This document shows, in pieces, positions 26,355-34,874 of a stretch of 64,000 bases of DNA. Source of the DNA: Bin5 sp022821545 (lineage in GTDB: Bacteria > Chloroflexota > Anaerolineae > Caldilineales > Caldilineaceae); the NCBI GenBank assembly GCA_963664085.2, contig CAXXLO010000002.1, forward strand, positions 3,286,001-3,350,000, given 5' to 3'. Below the pieces are notes generated by a model. It saw only the letters and a program-made list of their open reading frames with translations, was not told the origin of the DNA and did not search any database. Every line of letters starts with the position of its first letter. Position 1 is the stretch's first letter. The translations under genes were made by a program, and so were the position numbers.

Positions 26355-27749
26355 ATGCAACGAAATCTATCAAGACGTGACTTCCTTAAGACTGCGGCCT
26401 TGACGGGTGGAGCGGCCGCCTTGGCCGCCTGCGTAGCCCCCGCGGCCCCGGGCTCCGAGGGCGCGGAGAGTGAAGTCGCGATGGCCCCCGTCGAGATTCA
26501 ATGGTGGTCCTTCCCCCTTGGCCTGCCCAGCGATATTCTTCCTCATGGGACGTGGGAACAGGAAAGGGCGGACGTCTACAGCGATATGACCGAGGGTGTC
26601 ACCATCAGCTACCAGGCCGTGGGATGGGACTCGATTGTCAAAGTTCAGACCTCAATCGCATCCGGCAATCCTCCCCATACAGTCCTGCGCGCGAGCGTTG
26701 ACGGCATCATCCAGGCCCTACAATCCGACGTTGCCGTAGAGATCGAGCTTCCCCAGGAGTTCCAGGATGACCTTCCGGCAGGCTGGTACGAAGGCATGCA
26801 CTTCAGGGGCAAGAACTACATGGTGCCCTTCTATACCCTCGCCAACGGCATGGCCCTCAACCTCGACATCGTGGCGGAGGCCGGCGTAGACCATCTGCTT
26901 CCCCAAGCCCCGGAGCGGACCTGGAACTTCGACGACTACCTGACCATGATGCAGGCCTGCACCTTTGAACGGGATGACGGCTCGCAGGTTTGGGGCGCAG
27001 TCTTCTCGGCCGCGGAGACGAATCCGTTCTTCTACTGGCCGGACCAGGTCCTCAGCTGGAACTGGGGAACGGACACCGTAGAGTTGCGAGGCGGCGAGTG
27101 GGTCTGCAAGCTGGCCGAAGAGGAAGGCATCGCCTGGCTGCAGTGGCTGCAGGACCTCTACTTCGTGCATGGTGTCATCCCCAACCCGAACGGCCTCAGC
27201 GCCAGCCGCTGGGACTACTTCTTCCAGAAGTCCCTGCTCGGCGGAATCGGCCCCAGCATCGGCTGGTCGCAGCGCCCCGGCGTAGAGGTCGATCCCGATA
27301 CGCTGGTCGTCACCGATACCGAGCGCGACATAAGATGGATTTTCGTCCAGCCCCCCACCAATCCGGGCGTACCGCACTCCCTCTACTGGGGCGGTCCGAT
27401 GCTGGATGTCAATTCGATCGTCTACCGCGCCGGCGGCGCCAATGAGATTGGCCCTTCCATCGACTTCGCGCTCTGGCTCTCCAATAGAGAGAACCAGAAG
27501 TGGATAGCGCAATACCTGCTGCCCGCCCGCGTCTCTGCAGTTGAAGGCGTCACCAACCCCATGCTGGAATGGCACTACGAGCACTACATTCCCTATGGAC
27601 GGCAGAGAGCCTCCGCTCACGGCGGCCGCGCCCGAGAGACCGTTGAGCAGCTGGAACTCGTGCATCAGAAGATCTTCCTGCCCACGCCTCCCGAAGAAGC
27701 GGTCCAGGACTTCTGCGCCACGATCGCAAGTCTGGATTGGTACGTTTAA
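26355..27749 (+). CDS. ABC transporter substrate-binding lipoprotein (sugar-type)
   Basis: 464 residues. The signal combines a twin-arginine motif (LSRRDFLKTAAL) with a lipobox (LAAC, Cys26), so the protein is probably exported folded and lipid-anchored. The mature part starts with PVEIQWWSFP, as in family 1 extracellular solute-binding proteins, and contains the later motifs PDQVLSWNWGTD and SRENQKWIAQYLLPAR. Two permease genes follow. The class usually binds sugars or related polar solutes; the real ligand is unknown, and the three dioxygenases behind the operon suggest it may be a compound that is then hydroxylated. Confidence 0.88.
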   Translation: MQRNLSRRDFLKTAALTGGAAALAACVAPAAPGSEGAESEVAMAPVEIQWWSFPLGLPSDILPHGTWEQERADVYSDMTEGVTISYQAVGWDSIVKVQTSIASGNPPHTVLRASVDGIIQALQSDVAVEIELPQEFQDDLPAGWYEGMHFRGKNYMVPFYTLANGMALNLDIVAEAGVDHLLPQAPERTWNFDDYLTMMQACTFERDDGSQVWGAVFSAAETNPFFYWPDQVLSWNWGTDTVELRGGEWVCKLAEEEGIAWLQWLQDLYFVHGVIPNPNGLSASRWDYFFQKSLLGGIGPSIGWSQRPGVEVDPDTLVVTDTERDIRWIFVQPPTNPGVPHSLYWGGPMLDVNSIVYRAGGANEIGPSIDFALWLSNRENQKWIAQYLLPARVSAVEGVTNPMLEWHYEHYIPYGRQRASAHGGRARETVEQLELVHQKIFLPTPPEEAVQDFCATIASLDWYV

Positions 27750-27761
27750 GGTTCAATAACT

Positions 27762-27811
27762 GGCATTGCGTATTGCGTGGGCCTCGATGTCGCCCTGCAA
27801 TACGCAATGCC
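27762..27811. repeat. Perfect 15-base inverted repeat between ABC genes
   Basis: GGCATTGCGTATTGC (27762-27776) is exactly complementary to 27797-27811, with a 20-base loop. No T-run follows, so it is more likely an mRNA-stabilising or REP-like element between the binding-protein and permease genes than a terminator. The ATTGCGTATTGCG core is palindromic-repeat-like. Confidence 0.7.
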
Positions 27812-27821
27812 CCTCACTAAC

Positions 27822-28769
27822 ATGACCGACAGAGTAGACAAAATAGGCAGCGGCTGGCGCCAGGGACCAAAGACGATCCCGTGGCCGCGTCTGACGAACG
27901 CCCAGTCGGAAAAAATGTGGGGCTTTCTCCTGATCGCCCCCTTCATGATCTTCTTTGCAGTCTTCTTCCTCCTTCCCTATGGCATGGTCATCTGGTTGAG
28001 CGTCGTCGACTGGCATCCGCGCGGCGTCACCGAGTACGTGGGCCTGCAGAACTACATCGACGTCGTCGAAATGCCCAGCGCCCAGAAGTCGATGTTCAAC
28101 TCCTTCTACTACGCGTTGATGGTCGTACCTGTCTCCACAGCACTCTCCCTTCTGACTGCCGTTCTCATCGTCTCATTGCGCAGCAGTTCTCTGCGTAGCT
28201 TCTTCCAGGCCGCGTTCTACCTTCCCGGGGTCATTTCCGGCCTGGCCGTAGCCATTATCTGGCGCTTCGTCTTTGATTTTCATGTGGGCGTGCTCAACTA
28301 CTTCCTCTCGCTGGTCAAATTGGAACCTGTCAACTGGCTGGGAAACATTTATGCGGCCCTGCCCTCCCTGGCCGGAATGGCCATCGTTTCCAGCAACGGC
28401 GTAGCGATTATCATCTTCTGCGCCGCGCTCCTCAGCATTCCTTCCAGCCTGTACGACGCTGCCGCCGTCGACGGCGCCGCCTTCTGGCGCAAGCACTGGT
28501 CGATCACATTGCCGCTGCTGACGCCGGCCATGCTGTATGTGATCGTCGTCTCCACCCTCGGCGCCCTTCAGGTCTTTGTGCCCGTCTACGTGCTGACGCG
28601 CGGCGGCCCTGTCCACAGCACCATCACAGTCGGTTACTATATCTACAACCAGTTGATATTCTACGCCAACGCCGGCACCGCCGCCGCCGCCGGACTGCTT
28701 CTCCTCGTGGCGACGGTCGGCTTTACCATTTTCCAGTTCCGCCGCTTTTCCCAGGTTGTGGAATTCTGA
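27822..28769 (+). CDS. ABC sugar-type permease, subunit 1
   Basis: About 315 residues with six predicted membrane helices. The cytoplasmic EAA loop reads DAAAVDGAAFWRKHWSITLPLLTPA, the hallmark of binding-protein-dependent sugar permeases of the MalF/UgpA type, and the first helix begins GFLLIAPFMIFFAVFFLLPYG. The ATG at 27822 is used because earlier in-frame starts (GTG 27777, ATG 27807) lie inside the intercistronic hairpin; no good Shine-Dalgarno distinguishes them. It forms the channel with the next gene. No ATPase gene is present in the cluster. Confidence 0.88.
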   Translation: MTDRVDKIGSGWRQGPKTIPWPRLTNAQSEKMWGFLLIAPFMIFFAVFFLLPYGMVIWLSVVDWHPRGVTEYVGLQNYIDVVEMPSAQKSMFNSFYYALMVVPVSTALSLLTAVLIVSLRSSSLRSFFQAAFYLPGVISGLAVAIIWRFVFDFHVGVLNYFLSLVKLEPVNWLGNIYAALPSLAGMAIVSSNGVAIIIFCAALLSIPSSLYDAAAVDGAAFWRKHWSITLPLLTPAMLYVIVVSTLGALQVFVPVYVLTRGGPVHSTITVGYYIYNQLIFYANAGTAAAAGLLLLVATVGFTIFQFRRFSQVVEF

Positions 28770-28784
28770 ACCGAAGGCCCGAAC

Positions 28785-29705
28785 ATGGCGACCCAAACCA
28801 GGCTGAACAGACAGACGCCTTCACTCATAGAGACCTTGCAGCTGCGCCTTCTTCCCGAAGGGTCTGCCAGCGCAATACGCTACCTCGCGCTGCTGATGGT
28901 CCTGGTGCTTGCCGGCATCTCCCTCTTCCCACTTTATTGGGCACTGATCACCAGTTTCAAACATCCCTCGGACGTCGCCACCATTCCGCCCTCCTTTGTC
29001 TTGACGCGGCCCGTTCTCAAAAACTACGTCGATCTCATGACAGGCAGCGGCGTTGCCAACTCGCCTGTACTGAAATGGTTCTGGAACAGCGTCTTCACGG
29101 GCGCCGTCTTTACGCTGGGCGTAGTCCTCGTGGCCTCCCTGGCCGGCTACAGCTTCGCCCGCAAGCGTTTTCCGGGACGTGACAAACTGTTCTGGCTCAT
29201 CATCAGCACGATGCTCGTACCGGCCTGGTCGACACTGATCGCCTCCTACGTCCTGACGCTGAAACTTGGCATGCACGACACCTACTGGGCCCTGATCCTG
29301 CCGGGTCTGGCCTCCCCCTTTGCCCTTTTCCTCTTCCGCCAGTTCGCCGTGACCCTGCCGGACGAGCTGTTCCAGGCCGCCCGCATCGACGGCGCCCATG
29401 AACTGCAGCTCTGGTACTTGATCACCCTGCCCCTGTCCAGGCCCGTTCTGGCAACGCTCGCCATCTTCACCTTTACCTACCACTGGAACGACTTTCTTTG
29501 GCCGCTGCTGGTGCTGAACAAACCGCAGATCTACACCATGCCTGTGGGCGTTTCCATCATCATGTTCCAGCTGAAAGGCACCGGCCCCGCCTACGGGATA
29601 GGAATGTCTGCCGCAATTCTCATGTCGGTCCTGCCGATCGTCGCCTTTGTACTGATGCAAAAACAGATGATCCAGGGGATCACCATCGGGTCACTGAAGG
29701 GATAG
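28785..29705 (+). CDS. ABC sugar-type permease, subunit 2 (MalG-like)
   Basis: 306 residues, six membrane helices. The EAA loop is QAARIDGAHELQLWYLITLPLSRP, and the later FTFTYHWNDFLWPLLVL is typical of MalG/UgpE-type subunits. The start ATG is 16 bases after the first permease stop. The C-terminus MQKQMIQGITIGSLKG is the common ending of this subfamily. It completes the heterodimeric channel; a shared MsmX-type ATPase elsewhere in the genome would have to power it. Confidence 0.9.
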   Translation: MATQTRLNRQTPSLIETLQLRLLPEGSASAIRYLALLMVLVLAGISLFPLYWALITSFKHPSDVATIPPSFVLTRPVLKNYVDLMTGSGVANSPVLKWFWNSVFTGAVFTLGVVLVASLAGYSFARKRFPGRDKLFWLIISTMLVPAWSTLIASYVLTLKLGMHDTYWALILPGLASPFALFLFRQFAVTLPDELFQAARIDGAHELQLWYLITLPLSRPVLATLAIFTFTYHWNDFLWPLLVLNKPQIYTMPVGVSIIMFQLKGTGPAYGIGMSAAILMSVLPIVAFVLMQKQMIQGITIGSLKG

Positions 29706-29735
29706 GTCAGCCAGCGTTATCGCAAGGAGCTTTCC

Positions 29736-30641
29736 ATGGATTACAGTCACATTGAAAAACCGGACCTGGGCTATCGCTACGAATTCAGCGTCGATGAACT
29801 GGATGCCATGAATGAGTGTGTCGAAGCCCACGGCTTTGCCATCATAAAGAACGTCTTGACCGAAGAGCTCGTGCAGGAGCTTCAGGAATCCGTGGTGGAG
29901 GTCCTCGACCCGGACGGCACGCTGGGCGCGGGCAACAGCTTTACGCATACCGCCTTCGTCGAGCATTCGCCGGCCTCCTGGAAACTGTTCGACCATGAGC
30001 CCTTCATGCGCGTGAACCGCTTCTACTGCGGTGACGGCGGGTTGACCATTCACCGCTCTGCCGCCATTATCCGCAATCCCGGCTCCGACCCGTTGGGATG
30101 GCACACAGACTGGCATGGTTTTGCCGAGGGTCCGCCGCAAAACGCGGGCGACGTGCTGAACAAGTTTCTCCTGCCCTCCGGCCTCTGGTTCTACATCACC
30201 GGCTCCTTCCCCAAGCACGGCGGCCTGGCCGTCATCGAGGATTCCCACGTGGCAGACTGGGAAGGGCCCGAGGGATTCCAGCTCACCCCGGACAAACGCT
30301 CGTTCCACCCCATAGGGACCGAGCCGCACAACTACGTCGGCTTTGACGTGCCCGGCTTGGTGCCCCTCTTCGGCGAGCCTGTCGATCAGCTTGTCTTCGC
30401 CACGCGCACATACCACGCCGCCTTCCCCAACCGCATCGACCGCGTCCGGCTCTCCTGTGGCGTCGGCTTCCGCCCCAAGGAATACAAGATCGACGCGCCC
30501 TGGCCGCTTCCCGATACGGCGAAGGCGTTCAAGAAAGCGCTTCCTCAGCGTTTTCAGCACTATGTGGAGGAATATACCGGCATCCAGAATGACTGGCGGC
30601 CCGATGATGCCGGACCGCAAGCCGACGCCATGATGGGGTAG
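29736..30641 (+). CDS. PhyH-family Fe(II)/2-oxoglutarate dioxygenase, copy 1
   Basis: 301 residues of the phytanoyl-CoA dioxygenase family. The iron-binding triad is visible as WHTDWHGF (His123, Asp125) and RTYHAAFPNR (His227), with arginines just after it that can hold 2-oxoglutarate. These enzymes hydroxylate small substrates with O2 and 2-oxoglutarate. AAGGAGC before the ATG at 29736 supports the start. It is the first of three closely similar genes sharing the N-terminal pattern MDYS.I.KP.LGYRYEF, 30 bases behind the second permease, so it is probably co-transcribed with the transporter. Substrate unknown. Confidence 0.87.
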   Translation: MDYSHIEKPDLGYRYEFSVDELDAMNECVEAHGFAIIKNVLTEELVQELQESVVEVLDPDGTLGAGNSFTHTAFVEHSPASWKLFDHEPFMRVNRFYCGDGGLTIHRSAAIIRNPGSDPLGWHTDWHGFAEGPPQNAGDVLNKFLLPSGLWFYITGSFPKHGGLAVIEDSHVADWEGPEGFQLTPDKRSFHPIGTEPHNYVGFDVPGLVPLFGEPVDQLVFATRTYHAAFPNRIDRVRLSCGVGFRPKEYKIDAPWPLPDTAKAFKKALPQRFQHYVEEYTGIQNDWRPDDAGPQADAMMG

Positions 30642-30647
30642 CGCCGA

Positions 30648-31535
30648 ATGGACTACAGCAACATCAGGAAACCTGAACTGGGCTACCGCTACGAGTTCAC
30701 GCTCGACGAGTTGGACGCCGCCCAGGACTGCATCGACGCCCACGGCTTCGCGATAATCAAGAAGGTACTTCCCCCTGAACTGTTGCAGGAGCTCCAGGAG
30801 TCGGTCAAACGGATTCTTGACCCGGACGGCGCGCTGGGAGAGGGAAACAGCTCCACCCACCCCTTCTTCATCGAACACTCTCCAGCCATGTGGAAGCTGT
30901 TCGACCACGAACCCTACCTGCGTGCCCAGCGGGCCTTTTGCCGTTCTGAGGACATCTCCATCCTTCGCACCGCCGCGATCCTGCGCAATCCCGGTTCCGC
31001 GCCGCTCGCGTGGCACTCCGATTTCTGCGGCTTCTCCAACGGTCCCCGCAAATTCTCAGGCGACGTACTGAACCGCGGCCCTTGGCCGTCCGGCCTCTGG
31101 TTCTACATCACCGGCTCCCATCCCGTGCATGGCGGCCTGGCGCTCATCGAAGACTCCCACTTGACGGACTGGACGCCCCCCGAAGGCTTCCGGTTCACGC
31201 CTGATCGCCGCTCCTTTCACAAGAAAGGGACCGAGCCGCAAAGGTACGTCGGCTTCGACGTGCCGGGACTGGTGCCCATATTCACCGATCCCTGCGACCA
31301 GATCGTATTCGCTTCCCGTACCTACCATGCCGCCTTCCCCAATCGCACAGATCGCGTTCGGCTCTCCTGTGCCATCATCTACCGCCCGCGTGACTTCAAG
31401 ATCGACGCGCCCTGGCCCCTCTCCGAGGACGCCCAGGCCTTCCTGAAGGCATTCCCCCAGCGACTGCAACCGTATGTTGAAGGCTATGTTGGGATCGACG
31501 ACGACTGGAGTGGCGATGAAGGAATGATGGGATAG
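30648..31535 (+). CDS. PhyH-family Fe(II)/2-oxoglutarate dioxygenase, copy 2
   Basis: 295 residues, clear paralogue of copies 1 and 3 with the same length and spacing of ligands: WHSDFCGF (His123, Asp125) and RTYHAAFPNR for the distal His. The start ATG is only 6 bases after the stop of copy 1. Differences cluster around residues 66-75 and 95-108, where the substrate pocket lip would be expected, so the three enzymes may differ in substrate or step. The triad is intact, arguing against decay. Confidence 0.87.
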   Translation: MDYSNIRKPELGYRYEFTLDELDAAQDCIDAHGFAIIKKVLPPELLQELQESVKRILDPDGALGEGNSSTHPFFIEHSPAMWKLFDHEPYLRAQRAFCRSEDISILRTAAILRNPGSAPLAWHSDFCGFSNGPRKFSGDVLNRGPWPSGLWFYITGSHPVHGGLALIEDSHLTDWTPPEGFRFTPDRRSFHKKGTEPQRYVGFDVPGLVPIFTDPCDQIVFASRTYHAAFPNRTDRVRLSCAIIYRPRDFKIDAPWPLSEDAQAFLKAFPQRLQPYVEGYVGIDDDWSGDEGMMG

Positions 31536-31580
31536 GTGAAGCCGTCGCCGCTTTGGGCCTAACTTCAAGAGGAGCTTTGA

Positions 31581-32459
31581 ATGGACTACAGTCACATCCA
31601 GAAGCCTGAACTGGGCTACCGCTATGAGTTCACACTGGACGAGTTGGATGCCGCGCACGACTGCGTCGAAGCCCACGGCTTCGCGATTGTGAAAAACGTT
31701 CTCTCCGATGAGCTTGTTGCAGAGCTTCAGGAATCGGTCAGGCAGGTTATCGATCCGGATGACACGCTGGGAGAGGGCAACAGCTTCACGCACACCTCCT
31801 TCATCGAACACTCACCTGCCATGTGGAAACTGTTCGACCACGAACCCTTCATGCGTGCGCAGCGCGTCTTCTGCCAGTCCGAAGAGCTGACCATCAACCG
31901 CACCGCCGCCATCATCCGTAATCCCGGCTCCGATCCGCTCACCTGGCACTCCGACTTCTGCGGCTTCTCCGACGGCCCGCCCACCTTTTCAGGAGACATT
32001 CTGAATCGCGGACCCTGGCCCTCCGGTCTCTGGTTCTACATCACCGGCTCCCATCCCAGGCACGGCGGGCTTGCCGTGATCGAAGACTCGCACGTAGAAG
32101 GTTGGGAGGGGCCCGAAGGCTTCCAGCTGACCCCCGACCAGCGCTCCTTCCACCGGGTCGGGACGGAACCCAATGGCTACGTCGGCTTCGACGTGCCCGG
32201 CGTCGTGCCTCTCTTCACCGATCCGGGCGACGAAATCGTCTTCGCTTCCCGCACCTACCACTCCGCATTCCCGAACCGTATCGACCGCGTTCGGCTTTCC
32301 TGCGGCATCGGCCTGCGCCCGCGCGGGTTTCCCGTAAACGCGCCGTGGCCGCTCTCCGAGAACGCCAAAGCCTTCCTGGAGGCCTTTCCCGGCCGCCTTC
32401 AACCGCTGGTCGAGGGCTACGTGGGAATCGACACTGAGTGGCGCGGCGATGACGCCTAA
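31581..32459 (+). CDS. PhyH-family Fe(II)/2-oxoglutarate dioxygenase, copy 3
   Basis: 292 residues. Ligands WHSDFCGF (His123, Asp125) and RTYHSAFPNR are intact. It is closer to copy 2 than to copy 1 in the iron-site segment. GAGGAGC precedes the ATG at 31581. The stop overlaps by a few bases the stop of the convergent GNAT gene (TAA at 32457-32459 against TAG at 32458-32456), so transcription units meet tail to tail here. Confidence 0.87.
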   Translation: MDYSHIQKPELGYRYEFTLDELDAAHDCVEAHGFAIVKNVLSDELVAELQESVRQVIDPDDTLGEGNSFTHTSFIEHSPAMWKLFDHEPFMRAQRVFCQSEELTINRTAAIIRNPGSDPLTWHSDFCGFSDGPPTFSGDILNRGPWPSGLWFYITGSHPRHGGLAVIEDSHVEGWEGPEGFQLTPDQRSFHRVGTEPNGYVGFDVPGVVPLFTDPGDEIVFASRTYHSAFPNRIDRVRLSCGIGLRPRGFPVNAPWPLSENAKAFLEAFPGRLQPLVEGYVGIDTEWRGDDA

Positions 32460-33487
32460 GTCCCACTCAACTCCATCCTGACCGAAGCCACCCGTCTCCC
32501 GTCCAGGTCGAACGCCTTCCCCGCTCCGGTTCCGCGGAAACCCAGCGACTCGAACCAGGACCGCTTTTCTTCGTCCTCAACCGAAACGACGGCATAGCAT
32601 CCGCGCCCGCCCATCTCTTGGGACCTGCCGATCGCAGCAAGCACAAGCGCATCCCAGACGTCCGCAAAACGCGCATGCGCGAACGCATCGATCTGGAAGT
32701 CACCCGCGTCATCCCTGCGCGCCGTCGCAAGCCCGACCGCCTTGCCCTCCGCCGTCATTGCCGCGAACCACGTTCCGCCGCCGCCTGAACGGACCCGCTC
32801 AAAGCGGACATACAGGCCCATACAGGAGTTCTGCGTCGCGTAGCGGGTCGAGAACACGCCTGTATTTGCGTCCAGCACCTGCCAGTCATGCGGGCAAAGG
32901 GCCAGGGGGATCATCGGAATGCGGACTGCGGGAGACGCCTCCACCACGGTCGCTCCCCCAGCCGCGAAGTAGCTCACCAGGAAAGCTTCCGGTGACTCGC
33001 CGCTGACGATGTTGGCCATCACGTTGGCTCCGGCCAGCTTGCGCCATCCAAGACGGTGGTAGACCCGCGCCGCGGCCGGGTTGACCGTCCCCAGGAAGAA
33101 GGCCTCGCCGCCCGCCCTGCGAAAATCCTCCACGGCCTGCCGGCAAAGTTCGGTCGCCAGGCCTCTGCCGCGAAACAGCGGGTCCGTAGCGACTTCGCTG
33201 AAACCCGCCAGGCCCGGCGCCCTCTTCGACTGTATCGTGAAGCAGGTGCTTGCCAGGCGCTCGCCCTCCCTGCGCAGATAGAGCGTGCCCTCGTTGTAGG
33301 CATCTTCAGCGCCCAGGAATACTTCTCGCGCAATGTCCGGCAATACCTCCCCGAAAATGGACGCCCAAAATGGGAAAAGCTCGTCTATCAGCGCCTCTGA
33401 AAGCGGGACTTTGTATCGCACGCGTCTCTTCTCCTTCAGTTGCAACTCTGCTTCCATGCCTTCAATCCGGTTACCTGCCGGCATCAC
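32456..33487 (-). CDS. GNAT-family N-acetyltransferase
   Basis: About 343 residues. The N-terminal half holds a GNAT core with GFSEVATDPLFRGRGLATELCRQAVEDFRRAG, whose RGRGLA loop binds acetyl-CoA pyrophosphate, followed by NPAAARVYHRLGWRKL. The C-terminal half looks like a second, weaker GNAT-like unit (AMTAEGKAVGLATARRD, then DVWDALVLAAIGRSQEMGGRGCYAVVS). The acceptor is unknown. Start is GTG at 33487 or the adjacent ATG at 33484; both overlap the dinB stop codon, which indicates translational coupling with dinB. Confidence 0.75.
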   Translation of the reverse strand: MMPAGNRIEGMEAELQLKEKRRVRYKVPLSEALIDELFPFWASIFGEVLPDIAREVFLGAEDAYNEGTLYLRREGERLASTCFTIQSKRAPGLAGFSEVATDPLFRGRGLATELCRQAVEDFRRAGGEAFFLGTVNPAAARVYHRLGWRKLAGANVMANIVSGESPEAFLVSYFAAGGATVVEASPAVRIPMIPLALCPHDWQVLDANTGVFSTRYATQNSCMGLYVRFERVRSGGGGTWFAAMTAEGKAVGLATARRDDAGDFQIDAFAHARFADVWDALVLAAIGRSQEMGGRGCYAVVSVEDEEKRSWFESLGFRGTGAGKAFDLDGRRVASVRMELSGT

Positions 33488-34665
33488 AGGTCGCTGCCGC
33501 GGCGGATGGCATCTACGCCGAACCTCTTGCGCAGCGCCTTCACCGCCTCGTTCAGCTGGTCCTCCCTGGCCCGCGCCTCCGGGTCCGCCGCCATGTCAAA
33601 GATGCTCATCTGCTTCACCGCCGGGACCAGGCCGCTGCAACCGACCCCAATCAGACGGACAGGCGCCCCCTCACGCCGATTCGACGCCAACAGCTCAAGG
33701 GCGATACGGCAGATATCCTCTTCATCGTCCACCGGTTGCGAAGGGGTGGTCTGGCGCGTCTGCGTGCTGAAGTCGGTCCAGCGCAACTTCAAACTGACAG
33801 TGCGCGCGGCCAGCCCGCCGCGCCGCAGCCGCCCGCCCACCTGCGCCGACTGCTGCCGCAATACGCGGCGCAGCGTCTCCGTATCGACGACATCCTGCGC
33901 GAAAGTGGTCTCCTGGCTGATCGACTTGGCCTCCCGCTCGGTGACAATCGGCCGCTGGTCAACGCCTTGCGCCTGCCGCCGCAGGTCCCGTCCCAGCTTG
34001 CCGAACTGCTGCGCCAGCTCCTCCGCGGAGGCCGCCAGCAGATCGCTCACCTTGTGAATGCCTCTCGCGGCCAGCCGCTCCCGCGTCCGAGGACCGACCC
34101 CCCAGAGCGCGTCCACCGGCAGCGGCGCCAGAAACTCCGCCTCCCGGCCCGGCGGCACCACCTGCACCGCCATGGGATAGTCACCGGTGCGGACAGCCGC
34201 CTTTCCAACGTCCGTGGCGATCTTGGCCACCAGCTTGTTCGTCGCCACGCCCAGCGAAGAAGGCAGTCCCAGTCTGCGCCTCACCTGCGACTGCACCATC
34301 TTCGCCAGTTCAGAGGCATATTCGGGCCGCTCCGTCACCTCAAGAAACGCTTCGTCGATCGACAGCTGCTCCACCAGTGGGGTCACGCTGTGCAGAATCT
34401 CCATCACCTGCCCCGAAACGCGGCCGTACTCGCGCATGTCCGGCGGCAGCGCGCGCAGCTCCGGGCACAGCCGCACCGCCTGCGCCATGCCCATCGCCGA
34501 GCGGATTCCGAACTGCCGCGCCGCGTAGGAACAGGAGGATACAACGCCCCTGCTCTCAGGCCGCCCGCCGACCGCAAACGGGGTCCCCTTCAACTCCGGA
34601 TGCCGCAACTCTTCAACCGCGCAGTAAAAGGCGTCGAGATCGAAATGGAGAATCTTGCGCACCAT
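33484..34665 (-). CDS. dinB: DNA polymerase IV (Y family)
   Basis: 393 residues. Catalytic motifs are FDLDAFYCAVEE (Asp9) and LSIDEAFLEV (Asp104, Glu105); palm/thumb marks include SLGVATNKLVAKIATD and the helix-hairpin-helix region LWGVGPRTRERLAARGI, and a little-finger domain follows from about 240. It performs error-prone translesion synthesis. The C-terminus lacks an obvious beta-clamp pentapeptide of the QL-x-LF kind, though QMSIF near residue 356 could act as one. It heads a two-gene unit with the GNAT gene. An extended -10 (TGCTAAAAT) lies upstream at 34717-34725. Confidence 0.93.
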   Translation of the reverse strand: MVRKILHFDLDAFYCAVEELRHPELKGTPFAVGGRPESRGVVSSCSYAARQFGIRSAMGMAQAVRLCPELRALPPDMREYGRVSGQVMEILHSVTPLVEQLSIDEAFLEVTERPEYASELAKMVQSQVRRRLGLPSSLGVATNKLVAKIATDVGKAAVRTGDYPMAVQVVPPGREAEFLAPLPVDALWGVGPRTRERLAARGIHKVSDLLAASAEELAQQFGKLGRDLRRQAQGVDQRPIVTEREAKSISQETTFAQDVVDTETLRRVLRQQSAQVGGRLRRGGLAARTVSLKLRWTDFSTQTRQTTPSQPVDDEEDICRIALELLASNRREGAPVRLIGVGCSGLVPAVKQMSIFDMAADPEARAREDQLNEAVKALRKRFGVDAIRRGSDL

Positions 34666-34716
34666 TCAGGGGCCCTGTGAACATCTCCAGCACCGCACGA
34701 GTCCCAACCCGCCAGT

Positions 34717-34725
34717 ATTTTAGCA
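34717..34725 (-). promoter_or_regulatory. Possible extended -10 promoter for dinB
   Basis: On the minus strand TGCTAAAAT fits TG-n-TATAAT with one mismatch, about 55 bases before the dinB ATG. No matching -35 or recognisable LexA box was seen. Confidence 0.35.
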
Positions 34726-34874
34726 CAACCGACCTTGCCCCTGTTGGCGGCTTTCGAGGAGGCCGGATATGATGTGCCTGCAGAGCAGGGAATTCATCCA
34801 CTTAACATGACCGCTACTTTGGCCGGCGGTGGCTTCCCGCCTGGTCCAACGCTCCCCTTGCAAAGGTTGATCAC

